NCBI RefSeq assembly: GCF_003286085.1
Contig: NW_020825445.1
Location: forward strand, 184,563 to 248,562
Direction of reading: 5' to 3'
DNA from: Drosophila persimilis
Lineage: Eukaryota; Arthropoda; Insecta; Diptera; Drosophilidae
DNA length: 64,000 bases
Shown: piece by piece, positions 49,831 through 61,086 of the stretch
How the letters are laid out: every line of letters starts with the position of its first letter
Numbering within the stretch: position 1 is the stretch's first letter
The notes under the pieces: model-generated
Told to the model about the DNA's origin: nothing
Database searches by the model: none
Seen by the model: the letters and a program-made list of their open reading frames with translations, nothing else
Position numbers and translations under genes: made by a program

Positions 49831-50059
49831 TTTTTCTACTCTTTTTTTTCCCCCCCGGGCAGCAGTTTCTTGTTTCTGTTTTTCTTTCTTTTTTTTTTGC
49901 TGCATTTTCTCTCCCCCGGCAATTATGCATTATTTACAAAAGTTAATTGCCGACGCGCGTAACAGCAGCCTTTATTGTTGTACGCCAGTGCCACGCCCAC
50001 AGTTGCCACACGCCCCCAGCCTGTACAACGAGTAGGAGGGCAATTAACAAACATTATTG

Positions 50060-50130
50060 ACTCGAATTGGAGGAGGGTGGAGGAGGAGGGAGGAGGGTGG
50101 AGGAGGAGGAGGGAGGAGGAGGAGTCCTCC
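50060..50130. repeat. (GGAGGAGGGTGGA)n purine repeat
   Basis: A purine-only tract of GGA and GGGTGGA units. Confidence 0.9.
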
Positions 50131-50418
50131 GTAGTGGAGTACCAGTGGCAGTCCATGAGTCGTCCATGAGTACAGTCCTGTTTCAGTTGGTGGCACGGCG
50201 GCACTTTGAAATGCTAATGAAATTGCCTTTTAAAGTACGATGTAAAAAAAATGAAGCACAATCAGGAATGTCCTGCTCGGTTCTGCCCAGCAGAAAGTCA
50301 CCCTTTTTTTGCTTTTGCTTTTGCTTTTTGTTTAATTGATAAATTGATTAAATTGCAAAAAGAGCCTTAATTGCATGCCAAGTGAGAGTCAGCAGTGAGG
50401 CCACATCATGTGGCATGC

Positions 50419-50420
50419 AA

Positions 50421-50451
<31 letters not shown>

Positions 50452-50452
50452 G
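50419..50452. repeat. Compound (CA)n(GA)n microsatellite
   Basis: About ten CA units followed directly by seven GA units: the reverse complement layout of the compound arrays at 20.9 and 23.9 kb. Confidence 0.95.
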
Positions 50453-51059
50453 GGGGTGCAGGGGCCTGTCCTTTTTGGCAAATTGCATTTAGACCATTGT
50501 TCCCAGCGACCAAAAGACGGCTTCCATACGGGGTTCCATTTGGGGGTTGGGGGGTGTGGCGAGGGGCGAGGGGCGAGGGGTTTGTTAATGCGATGTATTT
50601 TGTCAGCATTTCAAGTGTCGCCGCATCAGCTTTGCTTTCAATTGGATTTTTGGCTTTTGTCTGGCCGTCGACCAATTTCCAGGATAAATTACTGATTTAC
50701 GTCCATTGTCTGGCGCTCCTTCGTTTAGTTACATTCTGCGGAGGTCAATGAGGGGGGTCGAGGCACAATCCATCTCCAAGCGGAAAACCTACGAGCGAAT
50801 GGCAGGACTTTTCACGACGCCTCATAATCATGGGCGATCCTCTTTTATGGCTGCAAAATAAATCCTTTGCCAGCTCAACACTTTCTTGATTTGGTCAGTA
50901 GTTTTAGTAGCCCACCCAAACTCCCCCCCACCCCCCCGAAAGCTATAAATGGGATTTACAGTTCTCGGGGAATCGTTTAACCAAAAGATGTATCCCCCAG
51001 ATACGACGAGTGGCTCTCAGTGGTTTATTTTCGTGCATCTTTGGCTCCTTGTTTTTTGG

Positions 51060-51298
51060 TCACTTTTTTTCCATATCTTTGCCTCACTTTCTGTCTTGTA
51101 TTTTCCACTTTTTCTCTGTATTTTTTTTTTTCGTTTTTTCTCCCCTTTTTCTCCTCCTTTTTTTCTTATTTTTCCCCTCTTTCTTTTTTTTCTTTCTTTT
51201 TTTTTTTCTTTTTTTCTACTCTTTTTTTCTATTTCTATCCTATTTTTTCTTTTTTTCTCCTCTTTTTATCCTTTTTTCTCCTCTTTTTTTCTCCTTTT
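51060..51298. repeat. Pyrimidine tract interrupted by the 1.1 kb element
   Basis: About 240 bases of T with scattered C (TTTTTCTCCTC steps). The same sequence resumes after the element at 52,444-52,490, so the element split a pre-existing tract. Confidence 0.85.
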
Positions 51299-52443
51299 TA
51301 TACCCGATACTCAAAATGAGTATTGGGGTATATTAGATTTGTGGTAAAAGTGGATGTGTGTAACGTCCAGAAGGAATCGTTTCCGACCCCATAAAGTATA
51401 TATATTCTTGATCAGCATCAATAGCCGAGTCGATTGAGCCATGTCTGTCTGTCCGTCTGTCCGTCTGTCCGTCTGTCCGTCCGTCCGTCTGTCCGTCTGT
51501 CCGTCTGTCCGTCTGTCCGTCCCCTTCAGCGCCTAATGCTCAAAGACTATAAGAGCTAGAGCAACGATGTTTTGGATCCAGACTTCTGTGATATGTCACT
51601 GCTCCAAAAATATTTCAAAACTTTGCCCCGCCCACTTCCGCCCCCACAAAGGGCGAAAATCTGTGGCATCCACAATTTTGACGATACGAGAAAACTAAAA
51701 ACGCAGAATCGTAGAAGATGACTATATCTTCTAGAGTGCAAAATCTGAACCAGATCGTATAATTATTACAGCCAGAATCACGAAAACAATTTCACTCTTT
51801 CTCGCTCTGTCTCACTCTAACACACAGGTTTCATGGTCGGTTTTGCCAATTGCAAAATATGAGTTCAAGGATCTCAGAACCTATAAAAGCCAGAGCAACC
51901 AAATTTGGTATCCACACTCCTGTGATATCGGACCTTGACCGTTTCCTGTCCAAATTTCGCCACACCCCCTTCCGCCCCCGCAAAGGACGAAAATCTGAGG
52001 CAACCACAAATCTCAGAGACTATTAAGGCTAGAGTAACCAAATTTGGTACACACACTCCTTTAAGATGACACTATAAAACGTATATCTCAGAATTTCGCC
52101 CCACCCCCATCCGCCCCCACAAAGGACGAAAATCTGTTGCATCCACAATATTGCAGATTTGAGAAAACTAAAAACGCAGAATCATAGATAATAACCATAT
52201 CTATCAGGTTGCTGAATCTGGATCAGATCAGATCATTTTCATAGCCAAAAGGAGCAAATCAATTTGCACTGGCTACGCAGCGCCCGACGTCACGCTCAGA
52301 CTGATTTTCTGTCTCTCTCGCACGCACTCTTTGTCGTGTCGTTAAATATTAGCGGCGTCTGCCGGAGGAGAGCCATACTGACTTAGTATCGGGTATAACC
52401 GTAGAGTTGCGGTGTCCGCAGCAACTCACAACGTTCCCCCTCG
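51299..52443 (+). mobile_element. Non-autonomous element with (TA)n and (GTCY)n cores (DINE-1/mini-me/SGM-like)
   Basis: Bounded by 13-base inverted termini, TATACCCGATACT (51,299-51,311) and AGTATCGGGTATA (52,385-52,397). The left end also folds on itself (ATACTC AAAAT GAGTAT). Then come (TA)n at about 51,396-51,407, a core reading GCATCAATAGCCGAGTCGAT, and about twenty GTCT/GTCC units at 51,443-51,523. Three diverged internal modules follow (about 51,545-51,770, 51,872-52,010 and 52,012-52,230) sharing AACCAAATTTGGTA and AAAGGACGAAAATCTG. A hairpin (GAGTTGC, 10-base loop, GCAACTC) lies at 52,404-52,427. It has no coding capacity. (TA)n/(GTCY)n cores are known from mini-me elements and the 3' hairpin is Helitron-like; family assignment is from memory. 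Confidence 0.75.
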
Positions 52444-54809
52444 TTTTCTCCTCTTTTTTTGTCTTTTTTTCTCCTCCTTTTTTTACCAATTTATTGCATT
52501 TATTCGATGAAGTTTTTCCCTCCTTTTTTAAGCTTTTTTTTCTTCGTTTTTTCCTGGTTTTGCTTTGATTTAATTTAGCCTCTCTTCTGCTTTCTAACCC
52601 CTTCTTCCCCCTCCCTCTCACTCCTGCTGCTCTCGCAATTTGCGGGCTTTGTTCAATTGGCTTTTCTCTTGTCGCAAGTCCTGTCCGACTAGTGTTCTCG
52701 CCTTGTCCTGTCCTGTCCTGTCCTGTCCTGTCTGTCACTCCGTTGCGATGCGATGCGTCAGCAGTACGTAGTCCTCGCATTTCTGTGGCGCTTTCTTTCG
52801 AATAAATCACCCGAGAAATAAACCCAAAGTAAAGTGTAGGAAAACTTAGTTTAAAGTTTTTCCAGGGCAGGGCAGGGGCGGGGGCAGGGGCGGGGGCGGG
52901 GGCAGGGCCATGTGGTTGTTGGCTTTTCAATTTTCCACATAATGGAAATACTCTCATGCATAATGCTACCCCGCTACCCCAATCTCCCGCTCCCTCTCTC
53001 TCCCAATCTCCCACTCTCCCGCTAAAGCTAATGCTGATGCTGGATGTTGGCAACTCTGGTCTTTGTGGTTGCCATTCTCATTGCATAATGTGCAGAAAAG
53101 CGCTTCCTTTTGGGGGGCTGTGCATGGTTTATGGGGAACATATTTTATTGATTGCACGTCCATCTACTGCTCCTCCAACTCCTCCCCCCCTCCCCCCTTT
53201 CGTGGACAACGTGTTTTGGCACAAGTTTATGAGATTTCCTTCGCTCTTTCCACCCAAAAATCATTCGAAAAGTCTTCTGTTCTTTCATTTCTTATGGCAG
53301 ACCCAAATAAATTGCTTATTTGTAGCGACAATTTGCGGTAATTTTGTGATTTGTGATTTGGGGGTGCGGGAGTGGGGGGGGGTGACATCATCCCTTGGGA
53401 GTGGTCGTGGCCGTGGTCGAGGGTGGATCTATCTATCCCTTGGGTTCATGTCGTATTTGCTTTAGCTATTAATTAAACATATTTGCTGCTCCTCCGCTCA
53501 CCCCCTCACCCCCTCCGCTCCCCCCCCTCCCTCTGGCTCTTCCATAATTCATTTTGTTTGTGGACAACTCTTTGGGGGGAGATATTTGTGGGGCTTTTCC
53601 TTGAAACTAACTGCCTTAATATAGGACGACGGGGAGCAGCCTCTCTCCCCAAAAAAAACTCTGTAAAGTTCCAAAGGTTTTTCCGGAATTCGAGGCACAG
53701 GTTTTCCACGTCTTTCGCTTTTTTTTAAAAGGCCCTGAATTCCATCGCTGTGCCCCACTCTGCTTGATTACAATTTATTGACTGACTTGAATGCCGCAAA
53801 AAAATTCATGGGTCCGGCAGGAGTGGGCCCACGCCACGCCCCACGCCCCACGCCCCACGCCCACGCCCACTTGTATGCATATCGTTAGCAAATTGCAGGC
53901 TCACCAGGAAAGGCATCTAAAACCCCATGGAAGTGGGGGAGGCGAGGGGCTAAAAGGGGTGTATGTGTGTATGTGTGTGTGTAAGCTAATATCCAACCAA
54001 TTTCCCTTCTCGTTTCGCGTTTTTTCTGCTTTGGGCCTGCGGAAAAACAAGGTAGAAGCCAGAAGCTACCTGGCTGGTAATCTTGGCCAAAACACTGACT
54101 GGGCCTGGGCCTGGGCCTCGTGCTGGGCGCCTTTTGTGTTTCCGTTTTGGAAATTAGAAGCCACTGTGCCACATGCCCCGCCTCTCTGATGTCCTGCCAT
54201 GCCGTCGTCCTCCCCTTTTTTTTTGGTTTTTTTGGTTTTCGAGTGCCATATAAATTTGTACAAAAGCTTAGGCAATTTTTTCGTGTGGCCCTGTGTGCCA
54301 GAGCTTCGACTCCTCATTTGCATATTCGACACATTCGAAAATAGCCTCGAAAATGGCGTCCACTCGTGAGTCCTTCCCCCCCCCCCCCCCCCCTCCTAAG
54401 TGCCAGAGAGCCCTTGGGAGCCTTAAGGGGGGGGAAAACGTATCCCCATAAAGGTTTAATTTGATAAATTTTGACAAGGAACAAAACCGGAAAACATTTG
54501 CAGCCAGAGAAAGGCTTAAATCGAGAAAAGTGAGAGTCCTGCGGGGACCCACAAAGAGCCTGGCACCCCTCCAAAGGGTGTGCTCAAAGAGGGGTCGCCT
54601 AAAACTGTCCGCAAAAGGGTGTGTAAAACTGTAAAGTGGAGGCAAAACCACTTGAACGTTTATGGATATTGACAGGGGAATGCGCAGGGCAGGGGAATGA
54701 CCGAGGTAGACGTGTGAATGGCAATTGGGTGACCACAGGAATTTGTGTTGAAAACTCTGTGTGAAAAATCCCCCTCAATGAATGCTTTCTTTGGTTCTTT
54801 TTCTTGCAG
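52444..54809. other. Right end of intron 2
   Basis: Holds the rest of the pyrimidine tract, (CCTGT)n at about 52,703-52,730, (GGGGCA)n near 52,865-52,905, (CCACGCC)n at about 53,830-53,870 and an 18-base C run at 54,376-54,393. The 60 bases before exon C are a normal pyrimidine-rich acceptor region. No gene seen. Confidence 0.6.
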
Positions 54810-55007
54810 CAATTTCCCGCGAAGATGGCGACGAGTCGACGGCGCACCATCATCACCATCATCATCATCATCATCGCGGCGGCCATGGCGGGCATCATAA
54901 TCACGGTAACAAAGTTCCATACAATGGCTACAATTCGGAGGAATATCTGGATCGTCTCGAACCGAATGGCAATATACCCGCTGATAAAACAAATTGCAGA
55001 TACGGAG
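54810..55007 (+). CDS. Eip63E: Eip63E coding exon C (His tract and acidic segment)
   Basis: A 198-base exon between acceptor TTTTTCTTGCAG and donor GTAAGT at 55,008, phase 1 at both ends. Joined to exon B it reads RLTISREDGDESTA, then ten histidines, then a Gly/His/Asn stretch (RGGHGGHHNHGNK), then VPYNGYNSEEYLDRLEP and NGNIPADKTNCRYG. The continuation of the basic segment into an Asp/Glu stretch mirrors the vertebrate CDK14 N-terminus (LKKDDTTFDE). The His tract is encoded by mixed CAT and CAC codons, which argues for a maintained protein repeat rather than a fresh triplet expansion. No kinase motif is present; the glycine loop and PFTAIRE helix must lie past the window. The reading frame stays open and both splice sites are strong. 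Confidence 0.9.
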
Positions 55008-57307
55008 GTAAGTCCTTGTCCATCATTCAGATTTTTTTGGGGGGTCGCAAATGCGCTCGGATTTTTGGGTAATTTATTGCCCCCCCGCCCCCGCCTGTGC
55101 CCATAATCTCTCATTTAGGCAGGGTGGATGGCAGGGAGGGGCAACTAATTTAATGATAAGATGTCTCGTCTGGGCCTTTGCTGGCATTAATTTATGCCTG
55201 CCACTTGCCACTGCCACTGCCACTGCCTCCATCTTGTGTCCTCCCCATTGAAGAGACGCGTGTCTAATTATGGAAGGATCTTTTGCCACTGTCGGGGAAT
55301 ACTTTCTTCTATTGGAAGGAACCTCTCCTCTCCCTCCCTCTCTCTACTCCCCTCTCTTCTGCTTTCTGCTGGCAATTTATCAACGTTTTGTGTCTCATTT
55401 AGCTAATGTCTCTGTTTCTGTTTCTGTTTTCTCGTTTCTGTTACATTTCATCGCCCAGCGCCTTATCTAAAGGGAAAGCATTTCCCCATTTTCACTTATC
55501 ATCGCTGTACACTGTTTTCACAGTTCTTTGCTCATAATTGTAAATTGCAATTTTATGCAAACAATGGAGTGGAAAAACGAGAGGAGGAGAACGACTGCCC
55601 CACCACACCCCTCCCCCCCCCCCCCCCCCCTCCCCAATGATAAGCCTTGTGGAATGTAATGTAATGCTTTTCATTTGCTGTGGCTCCCTCTGCTACTCCA
55701 GTGGGTCCTCCTCTTGTGGCTCCTCCTGTGGCTCCTCCTGCTCCTCCTGCTGCTCCTCCTCCTGCTGCTTCTGCTCCTCCTGTGGCTCCTTCTCTCCCTG
55801 TACTCGAAGCTGTTGCTTCTTGTTTCGCCTCTCGTTTTGTCCTTGCAAAACAGGGCGCCACTCGACTTGCAGCGCTTTCACCACCCACCACCCTACCTCC
55901 CTTCCTCCCCCACTCCCCCTCTCCCTCTCTCTCGAGGAGTGTATATCCCCTCTGAAGCAGCGTATATCCTTTGTTAGCCTGTCTAGGCAATGTTTCGGAA
56001 TCGGGCCATAAAACAACGGAAATGAAAATATTAACAAGCAAATGCACAGCAAAAGCAAAAGCAACAGCCACGACAGCTCCAAAAGGGGAATTATTCATAG
56101 CCGAAATGGGGAAATGGTGAAGGGGATGGGGGGGGGGGGGGGGAAATGCTCTGCATGCTCCATATATCTTTACCGGTTGCCATTATTGTTCCACAGCCCC
56201 CACAGGAGGTGCCCCCCCCACTCTGTGGCATTCTTTCAAAGTTATGCACTGCTTGACATTGAACTAATCCCCACCGCCAGGTGGTGTGCTTGTTGCAGCC
56301 GTGACTCGTGACAAAACTATTCCCGTGAAAGGGAAAACGAACGCAAGTTTGACACACAAAAAGGCGGCGGCAAAAAGTTCTTCAAGTATTTATTTAGTTG
56401 GAAAACAATGTGACGGAATAGCCCATGGCAAAGGGCAAAGCAGAGAGCAAGGATAGCCCTTGAAAAATATTCCCCCAAATCCATAACAAGCTGCAAATTC
56501 CATCAATCCAATGGACCCTGTAAGTTTCCAGCAATTGAGCCACGAAATGTGGTACCATTTGTTCGATATGGAACACTAATCCTCCACTTGTACATATAAT
56601 ATGGAATCTAGGGAAACTCTGGGCCCGCCCCTTGCCCTGCCCAAGGCAGGCACTCTGTTGGCGAGTACTTTTTAATTCCCTTATCCATCAAAATCAATTC
56701 CTGTGCCACTCGCCACCCCCCCACCGCCCACCGCCCACTGCCCAAGCAATCATAAAGTTATACAAGGCACAATAAATTATAGAGAGTTGTGAAAGCATTC
56801 CAGAGTTGGCACAGAGGGGGGGGGGGAGGAGGAAGGCCACCCCATTCCCTGGCAACAAAAAGCAATTTCAGTTTTTCATGCTCTGCTCCCATTTTCTGTG
56901 CTGCTGTTGTTCTGATTACATGATTTATAAGTTATCTTCAGTTGTGGAACAACAAATTGTGTACCATGGGGGGGGGTTCTTGGGGGGGAAAGAAAATCCA
57001 GTCAGGATATACGCAATTTATGTTGAAAACTCTCACAAAAGATTATTGTTTATATGCGCAAATTATGGCACAAAATATTTCTAAATAAAATTGTAAAAAA
57101 AGAGGGCAAGAGAGGGGGTGTAGGGGCTGGGGGGGGTGTAACAATTATGCGTGAAACATAAAAAAAAATGTATATATCCAAACATTTCCGCGTATTTAAT
57201 TTTTGCAAAAATAGGGAAAAAAAGGAGGAGCAGCAAAGATTGGTGGCAGATTGGGGTGCAGATGCCACCTGTAAGCTGGTTTTATGGGGCACTACCCCTG
57301 GGCACCG

Positions 57308-57405
57308 CCCTGGCCCCCACCTGGCCTCCCCCTGGCCACCCCCTGGCCCCCACCTGGCCTCCCCCAGGCCACCCCCTGGCCTCCACCTGCCCACCCCCTG
57401 TTCGC
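57308..57405. repeat. 33-base minisatellite, three copies
   Basis: CCCTGGCCCCCACCTGGCCT starts at 57,308 and 57,341, with a diverged copy at 57,374: an exact 33-base period. Open frames across it read Pro/Gly-rich peptides because 33 is divisible by three. Confidence 0.9.
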
Positions 57406-58758
57406 CTTGCGAATAAATCCTTTTAACGCTTTATTTGGCTTCTGACGCGCTTTCCTTGCCGTTTCCTCTGCCTCGTGACTGGGTTTTTCCCTTTTGGGTC
57501 CTTTGTTTATTCTATATATTCTTTTTCCTTTCTCCTCTCTGTGCGTTTGTTGGTTTTTAATGCCGCTTCCGTTTGTACCTCTTCTGTCGCGCGACCCCTT
57601 TTTTTCCGGCTTGGATTTTTACCCTGTCTATTGTTTTCTTTTCTTTTTTTTTTGTTGCCCCTCAGCGAGTGCGTTGCTCCTTGGTTAACTGTCTGTGATT
57701 TAAATTTATTGGCAAAATACTTAAAGAAAATCCTCTTGTTTTTGGTGGCACTTTCTTGGGGGTGGGACGGTGGAGCGGTGGGGCTGTGGGGGGTGGGGGG
57801 TGGCTGGTGTTTACGCGCACAACCCTTTGACAATTTTCGGTTTTGTTTTCTCGCCTTTTATTTGCCAGCGTGGGGAGGTGGGAGGGGGGAGGGGGGGCAA
57901 GGTCCTTGCGCGGTCTATTTGGGGGTTTCTTTGCGGTTCATTTTCAAAATTCTAACTGGCAGCCGCGGAATCCCTGCACCGGCATTCATGATGGCTGTGG
58001 GGGCCCCCCTTCCCACCTCCTTCTCCCTTCCCCCACTTCCCACCCCCTTCTCCCTTCCCCCTTGCCCTCTTGTCAGATTTCGTTGCAGTTTATTAACCAA
58101 CGGAAAAACATGTCGCCTTCTTTTACTCTTGTGGTTTTTCTTCTCTTTCTCTCTCTCTCCCTCTCGCGCTCTGCTGGCTTTTCCCCTTTTTCCTTTTGAT
58201 GTCATCTTGCGTGGAACATTTTCTTCTTCTTCTTTTTTTTTTTGGTTTCGGACTAATGAAGCGACTTATGCAATGACATGGAAAATTTGCGGTTTACATT
58301 TTTTTCTTTTTCGTTTGATTTTTCTCCCTCTCTCTATCTCATTTTTTTTTTTTTTTTTGAGTGTTTTTACGGCCACTACACAGCATTTGCATGACGCCTT
58401 GAGGGGGTAGTGGGATGGAGGGGAAGTTCATCAAAAGAGCAAAAGGTTTTTGCGAAAAGGGGGGTGTAGGGGGGGGGGGGGCTTTGATAAATGAAAACTT
58501 TGCTAATTGGCTTTGGCGAATGTTGTGCGGAATGCTAAAAAGTTGCCACAGTTTGGGGCTTGCCAGCAAGGGAGGGGGGCAGGGGGGTAAATACAAAGAA
58601 ATAACCATTTTGTGGGGTCTGCGGTTGAAGCTGGCAACTTGTTTCGCGCGAAAAGTAGAGAAAACAGCGATTTTGGGTGGAGAATGGAAGTAGGAAGGAA
58701 ACAAATGAAATATTCCATAATTCTGGTCAAATAGATCATCAAATGGAAAGAGGATAAA

Positions 58759-59135
58759 CGGAGGACTGGGTATCGCGTATTCATTTGTAAGTAGAGCCGC
58801 GGTCCTTGCCGCATCTTCCTGTATTTGGATGCTAGGAGGCGGAGGCGGAGGCGGTGCCGGAGAACTGAGTAGAGCCGCGGCCCTTGCCGCTCGTTAGCTC
58901 TGAAAATGAAGATCCCTGTAGGATTTGGATGCCAGGAGGTGGAGGCGGCGGCGGCGGCGGCGGAGAACGGAGTATCGCGCCTTAATTTATAAGTAAAGCC
59001 GCGGCCCATGCCTCAACTCCCAGTATTTAGATGCTAGGAGGCGGCGGCGGCGGAAAACTAAGTAGAGCCGCGGCCCTTGCCGCTCGTTAGCTTTGAAAAT
59101 GAAGATCCCTCTAGGATTTGGATGCCAGGCGGCGT
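58759..59135. repeat. Tandem duplicate of a composite unit of about 200 bases
   Basis: Each copy starts CGGAG(A/G)AC followed by GTATCGCG (58,759 and 58,961, period 202) and has two related halves. GTAGAGCCGCGGYCCTTGCC occurs at 58,791, 58,869 and 59,062, with a diverged copy at 58,993. The second half of each carries CTCGTTAGCTYTGAAAATGA. Halves end in GGATGCYAGG and (GGC)n. The GC-rich copies stand out from their surroundings. I do not recognise the family. Confidence 0.85.
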
Positions 59136-61086
59136 TCCATCAACCAAAGAGCAGTGTTTTTTGCTAAACCACTTTAAGGCGATCATAAAGGATACCCCAG
59201 AGGCGCACAGATACCCCGTTCGTCCCCGGGCTCCGTTCGCCCCCTAGTAATGCAATCAATTCTCTTTTGTGAAACTTTTCTCTGGCCAAGTGACCAAAAT
59301 GAATGAAAGACTAAAAGACTTTATAATAATCCAAGTCTAAGACCAAGTCCAAGCTCTCCCGCGCCCCAAAACTTTTGGCTTACGAATGCCAATTTCCACC
59401 ATTGTATTGCTGCAGCCCCAAACCGCCCCCCACCACCCACTCCTTTGTCCACCATAAGAAAATTGTCCAGAAAATATATGTATTTTGAGAATTTCATTCG
59501 CTTGCCACACCGCTTTATGCATACTAAGCTCATTATTGGGGCAAGAACTTCTTCAGGACACGGAACATCCTTTCGTCTACTTTTCTGGTGTTCTTTATTA
59601 TTTCTTAACCGAAAGGGCGGATCTGGCAAGGAAAAACTTTTTAATAGTGGCAGTCGCCTTTCAGCAATGGCCATGCCCCCAGCACCCGCCACCGCCACCG
59701 CCCCCGTCTCGGTAGACAATTTGATGAGCATTTTTTTTTATTTTTTATATATTTTATTGCATCTCTTGCTGTGCGGCGGCTAACAATGCCCCATGGCCAG
59801 TGGGCTGTGGGCTGAGGGCTGTGGCATGCCCCCAAGGCAGACATTATGTCTGGAGCCGAAAGTAGCACAATATTAAAATTTCTCGCTTGTCATTATGAAT
59901 TCTTTGGGAAAACCCAAGCCCCTCCCCCAACAAGGCAATAAAAAAATATAAAAAGCGCCTTTTCCCCTTAGCCTTTAAGTTGTTAATGGGTCGAGGGGGG
60001 GGATGGGGCGATGGGGGGTGAGCGTGTTGCAATCAGCATTCATTTTGAGTGACAGCTGAAGTATCCATAACGTCATCGAGGGAGGACGATGCCTGCCCAG
60101 CCTCAGGCAGAACCCACAACAGAATTAGGATTCATAATATGACAAAGTGCTGGGCTTTGGGAGGGGCAGGGGGTGGGTTGTGGGGGGATTGTGGAAATTG
60201 TAACTAAAGGTTGTGTCCTGTGCCAACTGATATCCTTGTAACACATTTGGACAGACAGGACACGGCATAGCTATGGCAGCTGCAGCTCGAAAATTGTGGT
60301 TGAAGGTGGAAACCAACCAACTCCATGCCACACACACACAGACATTCGTGTGTGTATCGGTCCACAGGGAACGAGCGTATAAGCAGGCGTCTACCCCCAC
60401 ACCGTCCCACCATGCCTGTGCCCCCTTGCTGTGCCTCATTCCAATGATTCCAATGGATCCTGGCTGCGTCATGTGCCTGTCCTGCACACAGAGAGAGAGA
60501 GAGATAACGCTTCCTGACAGAGCCTTGGGGCAGCGTCCGCACATCGCCGCCCCACATGCCCACCCCATTCCGCTGTAGCCCTGGCCTTGTCCTGGCCGTT
60601 GGTCTACCTATGGCCTACGCATTTAATTTTGGTCAGCCCACGGACTCCGGAGCTCTCGGTTCCAGTTCCAGTTTCCGTTTCCGTTTCCTTCCTGCCTTGC
60701 CACACGACCCGCACGCAGACTACTTCAAATTTTGATTGTCATTTACGTGACGGGGCATACAACACGAGTGTGTGTTCGGGTATCCATCTATCCATCTATC
60801 CATCTATGGGTTCTTCGATGTCTGTGTGTGTGTCTGTGTGTGTGCAAATTATTCCCATTACGTTTTTGGAGGGCCTGCATTTCAAGTTGATTGTCGTTTA
60901 CATTTCGAAGAGCCCCAAATAGGCAGCAGCAGAAGGACAGGCGGCAGCAGCAGCCCCACAACAACCGATAGGATACAAATAGTGGGAGTGACGCCGAACG
61001 AGGGACGTCTTGATTGAGTCCTGGCATAGGCCTCCTCCTGTCGTCCGGCAATCGAGCAAATGTTTCGCTGATTTGTGCGATAATTC

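Larger units (their letters stand above)
21234..54809 (+). other. Eip63E: Eip63E intron 2 (33.6 kb)
   Basis: Starts GTGAGT and ends TTTTTCTTGCAG. No nested protein-coding or RNA gene was recognised on either strand; its repeats and motif clusters are listed separately. At this length recursive splicing is plausible. Sites that fuse an acceptor and a donor after a pyrimidine tract are at 42,364 (GGGTTTTTCGCAG|GTAAAA) and 40,399 (TTTTCTGTAATGTAG|GTGCGA), both imperfect matches to the ratchet consensus. Confidence 0.8.

Noticed and set aside
52349..53053. 234-codon Lys/Glu-rich open frame, minus strand
   Set aside because: Mostly the complement of the T/C tract after the mobile element plus a (CCTGT)n microsatellite.
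54804..55106. Hydrophobic 100-codon frame (ITIIIIII, AAAMAGIIITV) over exon C, suggesting a membrane protein
   Set aside because: It is the +1 frame of the His-tract codons (CATCAT read as ATCATC). The His frame splices correctly with exons A and B.
57475..58410. Longest open frame on the + strand, 311 codons, rich in Phe, Leu and Ser
   Set aside because: It lies in intron 3 and follows T/C-rich tracts (TTTTT, CTCTCT, CCCTTCC). It has no domain and no fly codon bias, and equally open frames overlap on the other strand.
58503..59009. 168-codon minus-strand frame with repeated RQGPRLY
   Set aside because: The peptide repeat is the translated 202-base DNA duplicate. There is no start context or homology.
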